The notes below the pieces were generated by a model. That model ran no database searches. It was not told the origin of the DNA and saw nothing but the letters and a program-made list of their open reading frames with translations. Shown in pieces: positions 48,389 through 59,439 of a DNA stretch of 64,000 nt. Every line of letters begins with the position of its first letter. Position 1 is the first letter of the stretch. Origin of the DNA: Dicyema japonicum (lineage: Eukaryota > Dicyemida > Rhombozoa > Dicyemidae); contig RDEW01000006.1 in assembly GCA_011109175.1 (NCBI GenBank), positions 1,324,133 to 1,388,132 of the forward strand. The letters are read 5' to 3'. The translations under genes and the position numbers were made by a program.

Positions 48389-48752
48389 ATAAGTGCACTG
48401 CCTAGCATCGGAATTATCTCCGGGTGGTGCTGCGCGGTTAATTGGTTGAAGTTTTCTTCTTGTTTGTCTGTTCCTCTTCTCTCTTCCTATTAGAGTGGCG
48501 TCATGTGATCCACCTGTCTAGGTGACGCCCAGTGCCAGGCCGGCACGAAAAAGGATCATTTGCTCTCCCCCACTCCACTGTAGGGGTTTCCACGACTGTA
48601 TGTAATGGACGTCTTACCCTTTATGTTGATTCCGGATGGACTCTGTTTCTGTAAAAGTGGAAACTGGATACACTTAATTAGTTGGTTACTTTAACTTCTT
48701 TCTCGGTGTATCCGGGGTTAATAAATTAAAAAATAAGTGCACTGCCTAGCAT
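48389..48752. mobile_element. SINE-like insertion (48409-48732) with 20-bp direct repeats
   Basis: A perfect 20-bp direct repeat (ATAAGTGCACTGCCTAGCAT) at 48389-48408 and 48733-48752 flanks 324 bp that end in an A-rich tail (TAATAAATTAAAAA). Long target duplications plus an A-rich end mark LINE-driven retroposition. The insert is GC-richer than its surroundings and has no coding frame. Inside, TGATCC (48506-48511) can pair with GGATCA (48553-48558), enclosing two hairpins: CACCT/AGGTG (511-515 with 520-524) and GTGCC/GGCAC (532-536 with 542-546). I could not find convincing pol III A and B boxes, so the parent RNA is unknown. The strand is uncertain; the tail suggests plus. Confidence 0.7.
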
Positions 48753-49400
48753 ATGTGATATCAGTGATATCTTTAATTTTCAATTTGGTAGCTGAACTTC
48801 TCAAAGTATTTTCCAAAAAAAATTTCAGCCATCTGTTTTTCCTCAACTGGAAGGCACAACTTGGAGGAGAGCAAGCACTTAAAATTGGTAACGGATTTCG
48901 ATATCCTAAATCTTAAGTTAAAAGCGTTTGTAATCAGAAGTCAACCACCGAGGGGAATTCTCTTAAATCTGGATTTGCCGAGTCGAAGACTTCCACAGAC
49001 ATTTTTTCTGGTCCACTATCTGAATTTTGTCAACTAGACATTGCAGAGAGAGACGTTCTTTAAGGTCAGTATTGACAACTCGCGTCATGGGCAAATCATG
49101 GACCACATTCTCCATATTCCTTTTGTTTTTTCTTTTAGTAAATTTCTCAGATAGGTCTAATATATTGATTTCCTTATGTTCAAATCAAAAACACATAAAC
49201 ATATTTTAATTAAGTGTTTTTTAAACGTACTTCACTCAACACTTTGGTAAATATATAGATTCTTTAGAAACACTTTTCAAAACAGTTTCCTTCGATATTC
49301 GATCTTGAACAGATATGAACTAGTCTCTTGGAAATAAACTCCTTCAGATAGATGTAACGAATTTGTATGCAAACATTTATTTTATTAAAAACACAAATTT
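48753..49400. other. Spacer, no gene recognised
   Basis: A short minus-strand frame (MENVVHDLPMTRVVNTDLKE, about 49110-48960) has protein-like composition but no recognised family. The remainder is AT-rich. It may contain further retroelement scraps next to the RLE fragment that follows. 48019-48388, before the SINE-like insert, likewise shows nothing beyond AATAAAG at about 48053, a likely poly(A) signal for the RabGAP gene. Confidence 0.4.
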
Positions 49401-49406
49401 ATTCTT

Positions 49407-49690
49407 TTATTTAAAACTGACATCCATCCAAAGTGGACCCCGCCGACATCCCGCAGATTCCTGGACTCGTTTGACAATTCCGTTGATTGCCTTGTGTCTT
49501 GGGAATCGTCCTGCACTTCTTCGACAAGAGAGGGCGTGGTGTCCAAAACAATCGACGGTTGCGTCACACCGGCATTTGTGAGTCCGGCAAATCTCCAGTC
49601 CAAGTCTGGTGGAGATGCCGATGCGGACAGTGTCGTCGTCAAGGTGGGTCCCGACACTGCCAACTGGTATGCAAACTATAAACAATAAAG
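49407..49690 (-). pseudogene. RLE retroelement fragment (zinc motif region)
   Basis: Minus-strand frame VGTHLDDDTVRIGISTRLGL, CRCDATVDCFGHHALSCRRS, AGRFPRHKAINGIVKRVQES. It matches the part of RLE-1 at 38030-38230 (FLDDECVRIGISLRLG, CRCGDQIECFGLHPFSC, TGRFPRQMTLNEVIRRPL), so it is a second, diverged member of the family. It breaks off before the endonuclease core. The sequence just after it (49400-49455) is shared with about 6075-6130 in the triplicated unit. Confidence 0.8.
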
Positions 49691-49796
49691 TCTTTAAAAC
49701 AAGTTACTACATGAATAATACTAATGGTAACCATAGTAATAATTCCTTAGTAATAAGAAAACCCATTAACAACAATTAGTAAATCAAATAAGTAAA

Positions 49797-50066
49797 TCAT
49801 CCAGATTTGAAGAGGAGAATGGCCACTTGTCCACAATAAAAGTAAATAAAATGTTTAGTCTCGTGGGTCACATAGCTTCCAAAATTCCTTCCAACAACAC
49901 AATGCCACGTTGGAGAATACTTTTTATCAAACTCTTTCTTGATGTAAGCTGAAATATCCTTTTCAATGTTATATTTTTCTAAAGCCCGTGTAGCACAGTC
50001 AATGGCATCCTGTTGCATACTCTCAGTCATATCAACATTCTTGACAACAGCCTTCTTATCAGACAT
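49797..50066 (-). CDS. Dynein light chain LC8 (DYNLL-type), 89 aa, intronless
   Basis: Complete single-exon frame of 89 residues, exactly the usual LC8 length. [20 protein letters not shown] opens it, [19 protein letters not shown] follows, and it ends [37 protein letters not shown]8 is a dimeric hub that binds the dynein intermediate chain and many other partners through the groove formed by the last beta strands; all the conserved groove residues visible here are intact. It is transcribed opposite to the neighbouring gene cluster and lies between retroelement fragments. Lack of an intron in a genome so rich in tiny introns is notable. Possible retrocopy, though no poly(A) tract follows it. 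Confidence 0.97.
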   Translation of the reverse strand: MSDKKAVVKNVDMTESMQQDAIDCATRALEKYNIEKDISAYIKKEFDKKYSPTWHCVVGRNFGSYVTHETKHFIYFYCGQVAILLFKSG

Positions 50067-50417
50067 TTCTCACTAAACGATTAAACTAATTTATTCATTT
50101 TTTGTTTCATATTAACTAGTTGGGTCGCAACATTACTATGGAAATTATTGTCGATTAAATTTATTAATACCATGAATCACCGACTCAATGAAGGAGACTG
50201 GTGATCTCGGCCTCCTTAACCACCCTCCTCATCCTTTCTCGGTCCTCCTTTCGACAGCCGACACATTTCCTTTATGGGCGAATTACTTTTCGGAAGTTTT
50301 GAGCATTCGACTGAGCTCCCGTTCTCTTCACGAGTTCCTCGAACGTGGTTTGGCTTTAGTTGCGAGGCGGACCTTTGTAGGACTTTCGTTACTATCTCTT
50401 GGAGGAATTTATTTTCT
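50067..50417. other. Upstream of LC8; GC-richer block of unknown origin
   Basis: 50067-50185 is AT-rich and should hold the LC8 promoter. 50190-50400 is markedly GC-richer with an accidental 77-codon plus frame. Its composition is like the neighbouring LINE debris, so it is probably part of it, but no motif is recognisable. Confidence 0.35.
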
Positions 50418-52204
50418 TTAGATTAATATAGGATTGGTTAGTACCCATGCCGCAGCAGTAGATTGGTATAGGTTACTTTTGTAGTATCCAAGTAGCGTTT
50501 TTATAATGTTTAGTTTTCGCTGGTAAGGGGAGATTAGTGGGTCATATGTGACCCTTAGTATTTTGGTTGAATTTGTGGAGGGGATTGTTTTTTCATTTAG
50601 GTTCAATGAAGGTGCCGAGTTTGTAAATTTTCTATAGGAATTAAAAATCATGGAGCACTTGTGTGTAATTGGTTCCTCGTAAGCTAACAGTCAGGTTGTC
50701 CAGTAACTCTTGTAAACGAGTACCCGCTGCGTGGATACACTGGTCTCTTGTTGTCAGGATTATATCATCAGCATAAGCAAGGAACAGACTATAGTCGTCG
50801 TTCATAAAGAGGTTAAAGAGAATGGGTGATAGAAGGGATCTTTGCCCCCATTGGGCAGAAATTTGGTGACAAAAAATATTTTAATGTGAAATTGCTCTTC
50901 CAAATTTTTAAGATGTTTGGAATGTCAGAGCCATAAATCTTCCTAGTGAGCAGTTTCCTCGTATCCAGTCAAAAGCCTTCTGTATGTCAATAAAAATAAA
51001 CTTTGTAAAAACGCTAATTTTCATAGAGTGTGGATCGAGTTCATACTCTATGAAAAGATTGTAAATTTTGGTCAAGGCCAAGATGCTGTAGGGGCCTATC
51101 TTCTTTAGTATTATAGAGGGGATTCCATCTGGACTACTTGCGTAAGACGATTTCTGGTTTTGAATCGCCTTCCACACGACGTCCATTGAAAGATTGTTCA
51201 TGGTTGCGTCGCGTTTTGATTTTAATTAAGATGTGGAAGGTCCCTCAATTTTCTGGTGAGGAATGAAGCTCGCAGAGGAATAAACTTTCATGATCTTGTT
51301 TAAAAAGTTTTCGCAAGAAGGCGGTAAAGCCCCGAAGAGTATTCCACATTTTCGTGAGAGGAGGAGTGTTTGTTTAGGGTTTACATAAGGTTATTCCAGT
51401 CTTTTTCCTGTTTCATCTTAGCTTTGTATCTGATCTCTCTCCAAGGCTCGGATCCTCGTCCTGGTTTCCCAAGATTGTTTCTGTAGGCTTTTTAGGCAAT
51501 TTCTTTCCTTCGTAAGTGAGTCGGATGCGCGGGAAGGCTTCTTCGTGATGTGGGTTGGCTTTCTTTTGATAAAAGTTCTCATGCCCTCACACACTACACC
51601 ATTGAAGTAGAGTAACGCGTTATCGGGAGAGTTGAAGTTTTTTGAATCAAAACCATACAAGTAGTCGACAAAGTGTGAAAACAAACTCCAATTGACATTT
51701 TTGTACTCTGACCGTAACATTGGTTTCCTTTCGATGGAAACTCTTCCTTTAAGTAATGATGATCGAGTTATGGTCACTGGTAGTGTCGTATGACACTGAC
51801 CAATTGATTAGAGCGACATTTTTTGGGGAAGCAAGCGTCAGGTCTGGGAAGGACGTCCTGTCGTTTGCTCTGTAAGGGGTTCTGGTATTGAATATTGGAT
51901 TGTTAATATATCATCGTCGATAGCAAGTGAATTCTTCTGGCGTCTTCCGGTTGATTTTTGAACCACGTCTGATGTTTCGCGTTCTTGTCTCCACATTTGG
52001 TCGATATTTGACAGAGAATCCTTTGGTGCACGAACTTGGAGGAGGTACATAGATGTTCAATACAGTGAGGTATCTAATGTTGGTTGAAATTAAAATTGTG
52101 ATGTATTCAACGGGATGGGGAAGTAGAAGTGTACATTCTCCGTGAAAAGGATTTCCTTCTTGATAAATTGATGACTCCACCTCCGCGACCAAAAGGGCGG
52201 TCAT
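50418..52204 (-). pseudogene. LINE family B, copy 1 (endonuclease + RT)
   Basis: Reading leftward: endonuclease-like frame (YITILISTNIRYLTVLNIYV, 51911-52204), a linker with NVNWSLFSHFVDYLYG (51418-51777), RT start SSYASSPDGIPSIILKKIGP and YSILALTKIYNLF (50908-51201), FIDIQKAFD, then SLLSPILFNLFMNDD and AYADDIILTTRDQ (about 50850-50760), and LNEKTIPSTNSTKILRVTYD (50418-50651). The domain order and 'KILGVTYD' motif suit Jockey-like LINEs. Frames shift repeatedly, so it is inactive. Confidence 0.82.
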
Positions 52205-52780
52205 GTCGAATAATTTTGTAGCCTGGAAAAACAGGGGAGGGTGTGGAGGAAGATAGTATTGTTTCTTAAAGTGAGAAAATGTCTATTCTGTTTTTTTCAG
52301 ATAGTCTCTGAGCTCCAGGATTTTTTCTCTTTTTCCGTTAATGTTTAGTTGTAAGAAGAAAAGGGTTATTGGTGTCCCGGGATTTGGGTTTATATCTCTG
52401 GAGAGCATCGGCAGGACTTCGGCCAAGTTGGGTGAGAGATGGGTCGTCCAGGAAGGACAATCTTCTTGAAGGGATTGAGTTATTATTATAACCCCGGGAA
52501 CACAGGAAAAAAGAAAAAGTTATCGTCTAATTAAGTGATCCCGGTGTCAGTGCGTCCTCCTTTGTTTCGACTTTGCAATTTTTTATAATCGTCCAAAAGA
52601 GAGAAGGTTTGATCTCAAATTTGCGAGCATACTCCTGGTAGGCAAGAAACTCATCTTCAAGGGGGCTACCAGAAGATCGCACCATTTTCAAGAATTTTCT
52701 TTGTTTGTCACCGAGATGTTCCATAAATTTTTTGAAATTTAAACTTTATGAATGTATAGAAACAACCGATGTTTTAATTC
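52205..52780. other. LINE-associated sequence with a 65-codon minus frame
   Basis: 52527-52724 (minus) encodes MEHLGDKQRKFLKMVRSSGS, then DEFLAYQEYARKFEIKPSLF; position upstream of the endonuclease would suit an ORF1 remnant, but this is a guess. The stretch 52490-52550 (CCCCGGGAACAC... GTGATCCC) resembles 53109-53162 (CCCCGGGATCAC... GATGATCCC), so two copies of an element border lie ~620 bp apart. Confidence 0.45.
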
Positions 52781-52985
52781 ATTATAACCCATCTCTTATT
52801 CACCCTAACACATTCTCTAATTCAAAAACTCCTAATTACCCTAATCCATTCTCTAATTCACCTTAATCCATCGTCTAATACACTCAAATCCATTCTCTAA
52901 TACACCATAATTCATTCTCTAAGATACCTTAACTCTTTCTCAAATAGACCCTAATTCATCTTTTTATTCACCCTAATTAATCCGA
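52780..52985. repeat. Degenerate minisatellite, ~20-22-bp period
   Basis: Repeats of the type CCCTAATCCATTCTCTAATTCA are recognisable about nine times, with many substitutions. The CCCTAA core looks telomere-like, but the unit is too long and irregular to be a telomeric array. It lies between two LINE copies. Confidence 0.75.
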
Positions 52986-53275
52986 AAATCGGAACATGTT
53001 TTCGGACAAAATTAAAAATTTCGTTTTCCCCCGAAAAGAAGCCGGTAATTATTTGTTTTAGAATGATAAGACTTATCAGCCCGGACGTGATACTATACGA
53101 CATTTATTAACCCCGGGATCACCGAGAAAGACAAAGTAAAGTCAACTAGTTAGATGATCCCATTCCCGCAACCAAACGTGTCATCCTAAGCATGTGCGTC
53201 TCCATTGTTCACATTGTCGAACGGAAATTCCTTCTTTGATCCTTGCAGAAGAAGCCGATTGGGGAAGGAAATTTC

Positions 53276-55206
53276 TTAGCCAACCAATTTTCTTTTGCAA
53301 GGAACAGTGAGAGGCTTAGTGCGTCCATCTTCCTCGCAAGTGCGTAGAAATCCAGAACCACATCTACGAGTTGTAGATTCCGTTAGCAGGGTAGGTATTT
53401 CTCTTTCACATTGTGGTCCATGCATACGTGTTGTTTTCCTTTGTAGTAAGTTTAGTTTTTGTATAGTGGTTTCTGATAACGCGAATCTCCAGGCAGCAGA
53501 GGCATATTCCACAGCCGGCGCAATTGTCTGGCAGTATATGGTTTTGATTGCTTTATTCATATTCGCTGGGGTCTACTGGATGAGGGCCCGTGTGACATTT
53601 AATTTCTGTAGTCTTTTAATGAAGACTTGTTTGGCATGGTAGGTATAATTAGCAGCCTGTCGTATGTCACTCCCAGGATTGAGGGGTTTCTTGTGACAGA
53701 TATCCGAGTATGTCGATAAAGATTTCTGGTTCTTTGGACCGCCGGTCGGAGGTGAATAGAGTGCATGATGATTTTGGAGCTGATACCGAGAGACGGTTAG
53801 CTATCAACCAATCGTGGATACTTTCTTATGTGCGAGTGAGACTGCTTCTGATGTCGAACTGCTTCTTGTTCCAATGATGATATCGTCAGCATAAGAAAGC
53901 AGTAGGAAGTCCTTGTCAATGTCTGCTGGCAGGTCTTGGAGGAAAAGGTTGAATAGAGTGGGGGATAAAGGCGAACCTTGGGGCACTCCGTTTGGTAGTA
54001 ATCATGATCTGTGATGGCCACAGATGACCCTCCCACGTCTTCCAGACAAAAAATTGGCCAGCCATAGCTTCAAGTTAGGGCGAATTTTTGAATTAAATAT
54101 TTTTCCAATTAAATGTTTCTTCGGTACTGAGTCAAACACCTTGTTGATGTCAATCGAGACCATTGTTGTCCGCATGTGTTTTTGGGGTAGTGTTGAGACT
54201 GTCTGCAGTGAACTGTGAAAGTGTTGATAAGAAAGTCGTGGTTGATCTTCCAGAGCGAAATCCGTGTTGGAAATTCGATTGAGTAATAGGAGTAATTTCA
54301 GATAGGATCAACTTTTCCAACACTTTTGATATAGTAGAGGTCTATGAGATTGGTCTGCATTAATTGCGATCTCCTTTTGGTTTTCCGGTCTTATGAATTG
54401 GAGTGATGAGCAAGTTCTTCCATATTTGGGGGATAGCGTTCCAGTTTACGGACAGGTTAAAAATTTCTTATCAGTCTTTTAAATGGCCACACTGATGGTT
54501 TTTGCGGCTTCATCTATCGAACTTATATGAGATGATAGTCTTTTGATCAAGTCCAGGTCTACGAAGTCAGAGATGCCAGACCAGTCAACCTTCTTATAAT
54601 TCTTGAAGCTTTTCATTTCGGTCAACAATGTCCGGCGTCTCCGAAATTCTCTTAACGTAAGAAGGATGGGATTATGGTCGCTGGAGAGACCATAGTTCAC
54701 ATCCCATTTAGTGATTCCTTCTAAAGAGGTGAACATAGGGTTAAATCAGGAGAGGTGTAGCTATCAGTGCTCCTTAAAAGGGTTCTTGTGTGTAATTTAG
54801 GTTCATTCAGGACAGACATATCAATAACACCATTTGCGATGAACTAGCCTCGGGTGTCAGATGACTGTGAAGCTAGTCAAACGAGGTGTTAGGCATTTAT
54901 GTCACCGCATATTAGTGCGTTCATAATTACTGAGAGGCAGAATATATTTGAGGTGTAAGATTTTGGTCAGGATCCTTGTGAAGGAATAAATAGGTTAATC
55001 AAGTTAATCAAAAAAGACGAGTATAGCTCCATTTTGATGGTGATATGCTCCATGGTATCAGCTGAGTCCAAAAGTTCTGAGGTCCGCCGACTCACGTCAA
55101 TGAAAGGTATACCGTTTTTAATAATTGTGAGTAGTCCTCCACCTGATCTTCCTTGACGATCCCGGGAATGAGGGTTTTGGCGTGGAGGATGAGAGCTTGT
55201 ACTCAT
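53276..55206 (-). pseudogene. LINE family B, copy 2 (endonuclease + RT)
   Basis: Reading leftward: endonuclease GRSGGGLLTIIKNGIPFIDV (54967-55206), LSSDHNPILLTLREFRRRRT (54479-54736, the SDH box), RT end motifs PQGSPLSPTLFNLFLQDLPA and LLLSYADDIIIGTRSS (53804-53986), and the C-terminal frame TIAPAVEYASAAWRFALSET (53276-53560). The RT start, about 54000-54470, is broken by many shifts; FDSVPKK-like remnants suggest it was complete. The 55207-55529 stretch after it shows only scraps of the same element. Confidence 0.82.
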
Positions 55207-55529
55207 GGATAAGAGCGAGGTCAGCTCGAGTTGTGGAAAGAGCTCGAAATTCCAGGATCTTCCTTTTAATTTGTGTTTAGTTGAGAATTATTAAGTCTCC
55301 GCGTGGACCAGGGTTTTTTCCATGTCATACAAGACGGAGTCGTTGGCATATAGCTTGCGGGAACCCCCAAAAGGTGGGGAGAAGTTATTGGCTCTTTCTT
55401 TCCTCTCCGGGATGAATGTCACCTTATATGGTGAGCCATTACTATTATTTATATGACTTTTTATTATATATTCACTTTGTGTATTTTCTAACATATATAA
55501 TTAATAATAATATAATTTAAAATTAGTTA

Positions 55530-56031
55530 ATGGTACTGCAGTTTGTGTCAAAGACTTCTTTATTGTTCAGTAATATCCCTCTCCAATTTGCATTAATTCC
55601 TATTGGTAGTTATTACTACTAATGAATAGCTCACAGAGTCTCAAATGCTCCCAGACGTAGAAGAACAAATGTAACAAACTTGAGTCGTCGATTGGCCATG
55701 TCAGGACACAGAGATAAATTCATATTAAATGATAAACTGACTGTATGTCCATTCTGTAATTCATTCCACGAATCCAATACACTTTGCAGTATTATTATTT
55801 GTTTGTTTAGATTATTGTTGGAGTAAAATACAAGGGGTAACTAAGAGAATGCAGAATGCTGTCTCTAATGAGTACTATTACAACTGTGCTAATAGAGATT
55901 TGTGTTTTGTATTTGATGGGGAGGACGTGCTAATGGAGGATAAAACACTTTATGTGAAAATGAAAGGGAAAAGACCTCACGTGTTTAATCGTTTTGATAA
56001 TTATAATTCAATTTTGAATAAAAATAAATAA
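55530..56031 (+). CDS. Mitochondrial large-subunit ribosomal protein bL32m, 3 exons, ~151 aa
   Basis: Component of the mitochondrial 54S/39S ribosome. Introns 55606-55629 (24 nt) and 55789-55810 (22 nt) join three exons in frame. The N-terminus (MVLQFVSKTSLLFSNIPLQF) is suited to mitochondrial import. The Arg-rich NAPRRRRTNVTNLSRRLAMS follows, then the zinc ribbon VCPFCNSFHESNTLC and NYCWSKI: two CxxC pairs, as in bL32m. The C-terminus has KGKRPHVFNRF, matching the 'KRPSWF' tail of animal bL32m. It is complete, and sits between two minus-strand LINE remnants. Confidence 0.88.
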
Positions 56032-56099
56032 AATTATCCCAAAGACTAAAAACTAATTAATTCCTTGATTTGACGCGTTATTATTTAATTTTCCGAAAA

Positions 56100-56955
56100 G
56101 GGAACATGAAATATGGAGTAAACTAACTAACTGATCTCTGTACACCTCAAAAGGATCGAGAGGTTTTTCGTATGTTCCTCCAGAGTACCCACGGCTTTCC
56201 TGCACCGACGACGATCACCTTTCATTAGATTTTGAAGAGGGGTGAGGTTTTTTTTCAATTTACGTGTATTTGAGGCTTCTAGTCTTTAATGGAAGAAAAG
56301 AATTGTTTCGTGACCACACAGACCGATGAAACCGGAACCGTCTTTTACGATTGAGGCGTAGTCATGCATTGGGGGAGAAAGATCGGGAGGTAGATTCGTT
56401 AGACGTACCAATTTGGCTGTTAGGGAATTGATATTGTACAAATTTGATATTGGAACTCCATAAGCCCATGAAGCACAAGCATACTCAACCGTCGGTTTTA
56501 AAAGTTGATTGTACAAGACGACGGTTCCACGCCCTATCTTTCTTTTCTCTGATGAGTTTTGTTATTCTCTGATTTAAACATTTTATATTTTCCAAATCAG
56601 AAGAGGTTTGTTGATTATTCGTCTTCAGGAGTTTCTTTGATTGATGAGGAGACGAGTCTCCGAGTCCAGAGTAGTCTTGTAGAATTTGTAAACTGCACGT
56701 GGGACAAACACCATTTTTTCGAAAGAGTCGATAATTAGACTCTCCCTCTTGTCTGCCGACTGGGTACTGAACCATTGGGGATGTTTGATGTCGAACACGG
56801 GGGTGCTTCAGTATAACGTAAATGCAAGAACAGTGATTCAAAAGACGTTTTCCGGGAAGCTGAGGTCGATTATATAACACGTCGCAAGGGAAGAAATTGT
56901 CTTCCAGAGGAATGAATAGATGAATCCTTTTAAGTTTTACAAATGTTATATTCAA
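56100..56955 (-). pseudogene. LINE family B, copy 3, 3' part
   Basis: Minus-strand frame YNQLLKPTVEYACASWAYGV and SNLYNINSLTAKLVRLTNLP (56286-56516) is the C-terminal segment after the RT, like TIAPAVEYASAAW at 53520. QNLMKGDRRRCRKAVGTLEE further left continues it. 56485-56955 is open by chance in part and shows no further motif. Confidence 0.65.
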
Positions 56956-57129
56956 ACTTATAATAATATGACTCCTTCAACCTCCTATTGATTTGGTAAC
57001 TTAAAAGGAAATTTTAAGGAAGAGAGAAAGAGAATAGTTATTTAGCACTTGTGTCAATAGACCTAAAAGAATGAGTCCTACAACGAGTGATTTATTACTT
57101 AATATCTGTGTAGTCCAACTAAGTGTGCT

Positions 57130-57830
57130 ATGGTCAACTTCACGGTGGAAGACATGACGCCTTGCAAGACCCAAGTTGCTAAATTCGTAGACAACTTGAC
57201 TGTGCTGATGATCTCAGTCTACTCTGCTATGAGTGCGATTAAGATCGCTAACGTGTTATTTCTCTACGACCAATCAGGATATATGAGGATGAGGATCGGG
57301 TTTCTTTCCGGCTTGGATTTTACAGCAACTCTGACAAGATGGCCTTTGTTGAAGCCATGAACGGTGCCTTTCCCTTTGGACCGAACAGAAAACAGTTCAG
57401 AACGATTACCACAAAACCATCGGAGATTGTAGTAAAGAACCAATCCTTCTGGAATGAGGACAACGACTTCCTGGACTACCTACAGGAGATGGCTCCTAGA
57501 GTGACCAGAGAAGGACAGACGATGCCAATGGAGAAAGCGTTAATCGGTAACAAATCAGAGACCATCACTAGTCCGTTTTGGTTTCTCCATTGGAAGAAAC
57601 GTGATCATTTTCGAATGGATGAGAAGAGGGCCGCTGATCTGCTATAAGACCAACACTGAAATCAATAAGGGAACTCCGCTGAGAATAATCACAGAATCAG
57701 TGAAACCGACAAGAGAAGAATGCGCCGCGGCTGCCACTGTAACCACATTGTTCTGCATTGATGACCTACAAATACAAAACCCGAAAATTATCAAGTGCAC
57801 ACAATGCGAATTTATTAATCTTACCTAAAC
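57130..57830 (+). pseudogene. Unidentified coding stretch in three overlapping frames
   Basis: Three plus-strand frames overlap as expected for one protein with two frameshifts: 57130-57360 (FTVEDMTPCKTQVAKFVDNL, NVLFLYDQSGYMRMR), 57339-57647 (NGAFPFGPNRKQFRTITTKP, NDFLDYLQEMAPRVTREG) and 57601-57828 (NKGTPLRIITESVKPTREEC). Codon use and GC content are like the retroelements rather than the host genes. It directly precedes a LINE family A tail, but whether it is that element's ORF1 is not shown. No domain recognised. Confidence 0.5.
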
Positions 57831-57837
57831 TGTTATT

Positions 57838-58110
57838 TTTTACGAGAATAATTCTACCGAAACTGTTATGTGGATGCGAAGCGTGGTACTTATCCACAAA
57901 AAAGGAAAGAATATTGTCACTACTGGAAAATCTAGAAGATCAGCGATAAAGTTATCCCCTGGCAGAAGACTACGTCCTGGGTACTGAAGAGGACGGGATT
58001 CTTACCCCAGTGAAGCAGATTGTGGATAAAAGGATTCGCGAAATCCTATGCTAGAACGCAAATTAATAATGGAGACGGATAACTCCTAATCCCGTTTTAT
58101 AATAGTTTGT
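57838..58110 (+). mobile_element. LINE family A 3' fragment
   Basis: The frame ILPKLLCGCEAWYLSTKKER and the following ~170 bases match, in the opposite orientation, the 3' side of the unit LINE at 10413-10690, including the GAGGACGGGATTCTTACCCC block. It shows that the TAG at about 10681 in the units was a TGG codon in the family. Confidence 0.8.
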
Positions 58111-58395
58111 CAAGTTTTGTCAAGAAAATGGTTATAAACAATAAGGAGGAGTACTGGTCTAAAGGGGCGGGGACCAGATTACTACACTTGTAAAAGAGAG
58201 CACGAACACCAGAGATATGATACGTTGCAGAATTTCGCTACAGTGACAGATATCTCCTTTAAAGACCGCAGAGTTACCGGCAAGATCCCTCATAGTATGG
58301 TTAACGGAGGATTGTTAACCCGCATCAATAAGACTGTGACCTTGCAGTGGAGGCTAAGCCAATAGGGTCATTGGGTGATATCTCTCTAGTATTGT

Positions 58396-59439
58396 ATGCA
58401 AGACAGGTCACCTATGAGGAATCGACAGACAAGCCCACACCATACAGTAAATGAGAAAGCAGATATGTGCCATTATTGTTCGGAGACAAAAGAGATGGAA
58501 GCACCTGAAGAGCACATAAGTAATGTGCCGAGAGGGGTTAAAGGAAAAGCACCGCATATAGAGGGAGGGGTATTTAGTAAACGCCGTGTTCCCAAATGAG
58601 TCCTCAAAGAGCTGTGGAGGGCAAAGGCTTATTTAGAGAAGGCATACTATTGGAAAAAAACTATACCCGTGAAAGTAAGAGAGGAAATAATATGTTTGAA
58701 TTTAATCGTGGATTGTTTACTACACGAAAATGGCTGTAGTGCGTGTCCCCAGGAGGACGTGGAAATACTTTCCTCATGGGGGATTATGTGGGAGGCTAAA
58801 CCACGCAGTGGAAATGTGTGCACTGTCTCATACAGCACCGCTCTATTCCTGGTAATCTTGCGGAATTTTCGATTTCTAGAGAAGGAATGAGATGGCTTTG
58901 ATTGGAAAACGACCTGTGTAGATAAAGTGTATAATTTATCAAAAAATGTACTTTAATGAGTCTTATGTCGTTTAATAAAAAATATCATTAACCAAAATAC
59001 GATTCCTGATTAAATCCTTACTGGTACGACTTATTTGATCCCAAAGTGGCTGATGGAATTCTCTCAGAGAATCGGTTGGACACTATGAAAAATTCAGGTG
59101 GCAAAAGAGTAAGTTTTGATTAAAAGTGTCTTTACATGGAAACTCATTTTTGTCCATGTGGATTGATTATTCAGTCGATCATTCTTACCTTGTCTAATGT
59201 CTACACTGTCTGCGTATGCCTATGTTGTTAATCAGTTGCTGTGATGAATAGGTGGAGTATTCATCTGAACTATAAGCACGGAATGAACTATAAGAGAGGT
59301 CTGAGGTTGCACAGGCGAGTCCAAGCTATGCCAGGACTTTTATAAGAAGCCGCAAAATAATGGCCTCTTTACTTTTTTTGTTAATCCCTCAAAAACTCCT
59401 TTATCCCTGATCTGTTTAACCTCTTTCTGGTCGATCCCC
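58396..59439 (+). other. Retroelement-like remnants, otherwise unassigned
   Basis: 58396-58599 has MCHYCSETKEMEAPEEHISN, a C-x2-C...EH pattern like the zinc-binding tail of some LINE proteins but lacking the last Cys. 58669-58890 has ENGCSACPQEDVEILSSWGI, not recognised. 58920-59440 holds nothing I can support. Confidence 0.35.

Noticed and set aside
48506-48558. Hammerhead ribozyme or tRNA in the SINE-like insert
   Set aside because: The two-hairpin fold lacks the CUGANGA and GAAA core of a hammerhead, and no tRNA cloverleaf or clear pol III boxes fit.
52780-52985. Interstitial telomere array
   Set aside because: CCCTAA occurs only as part of a longer irregular unit; no run of consecutive hexamers is present.
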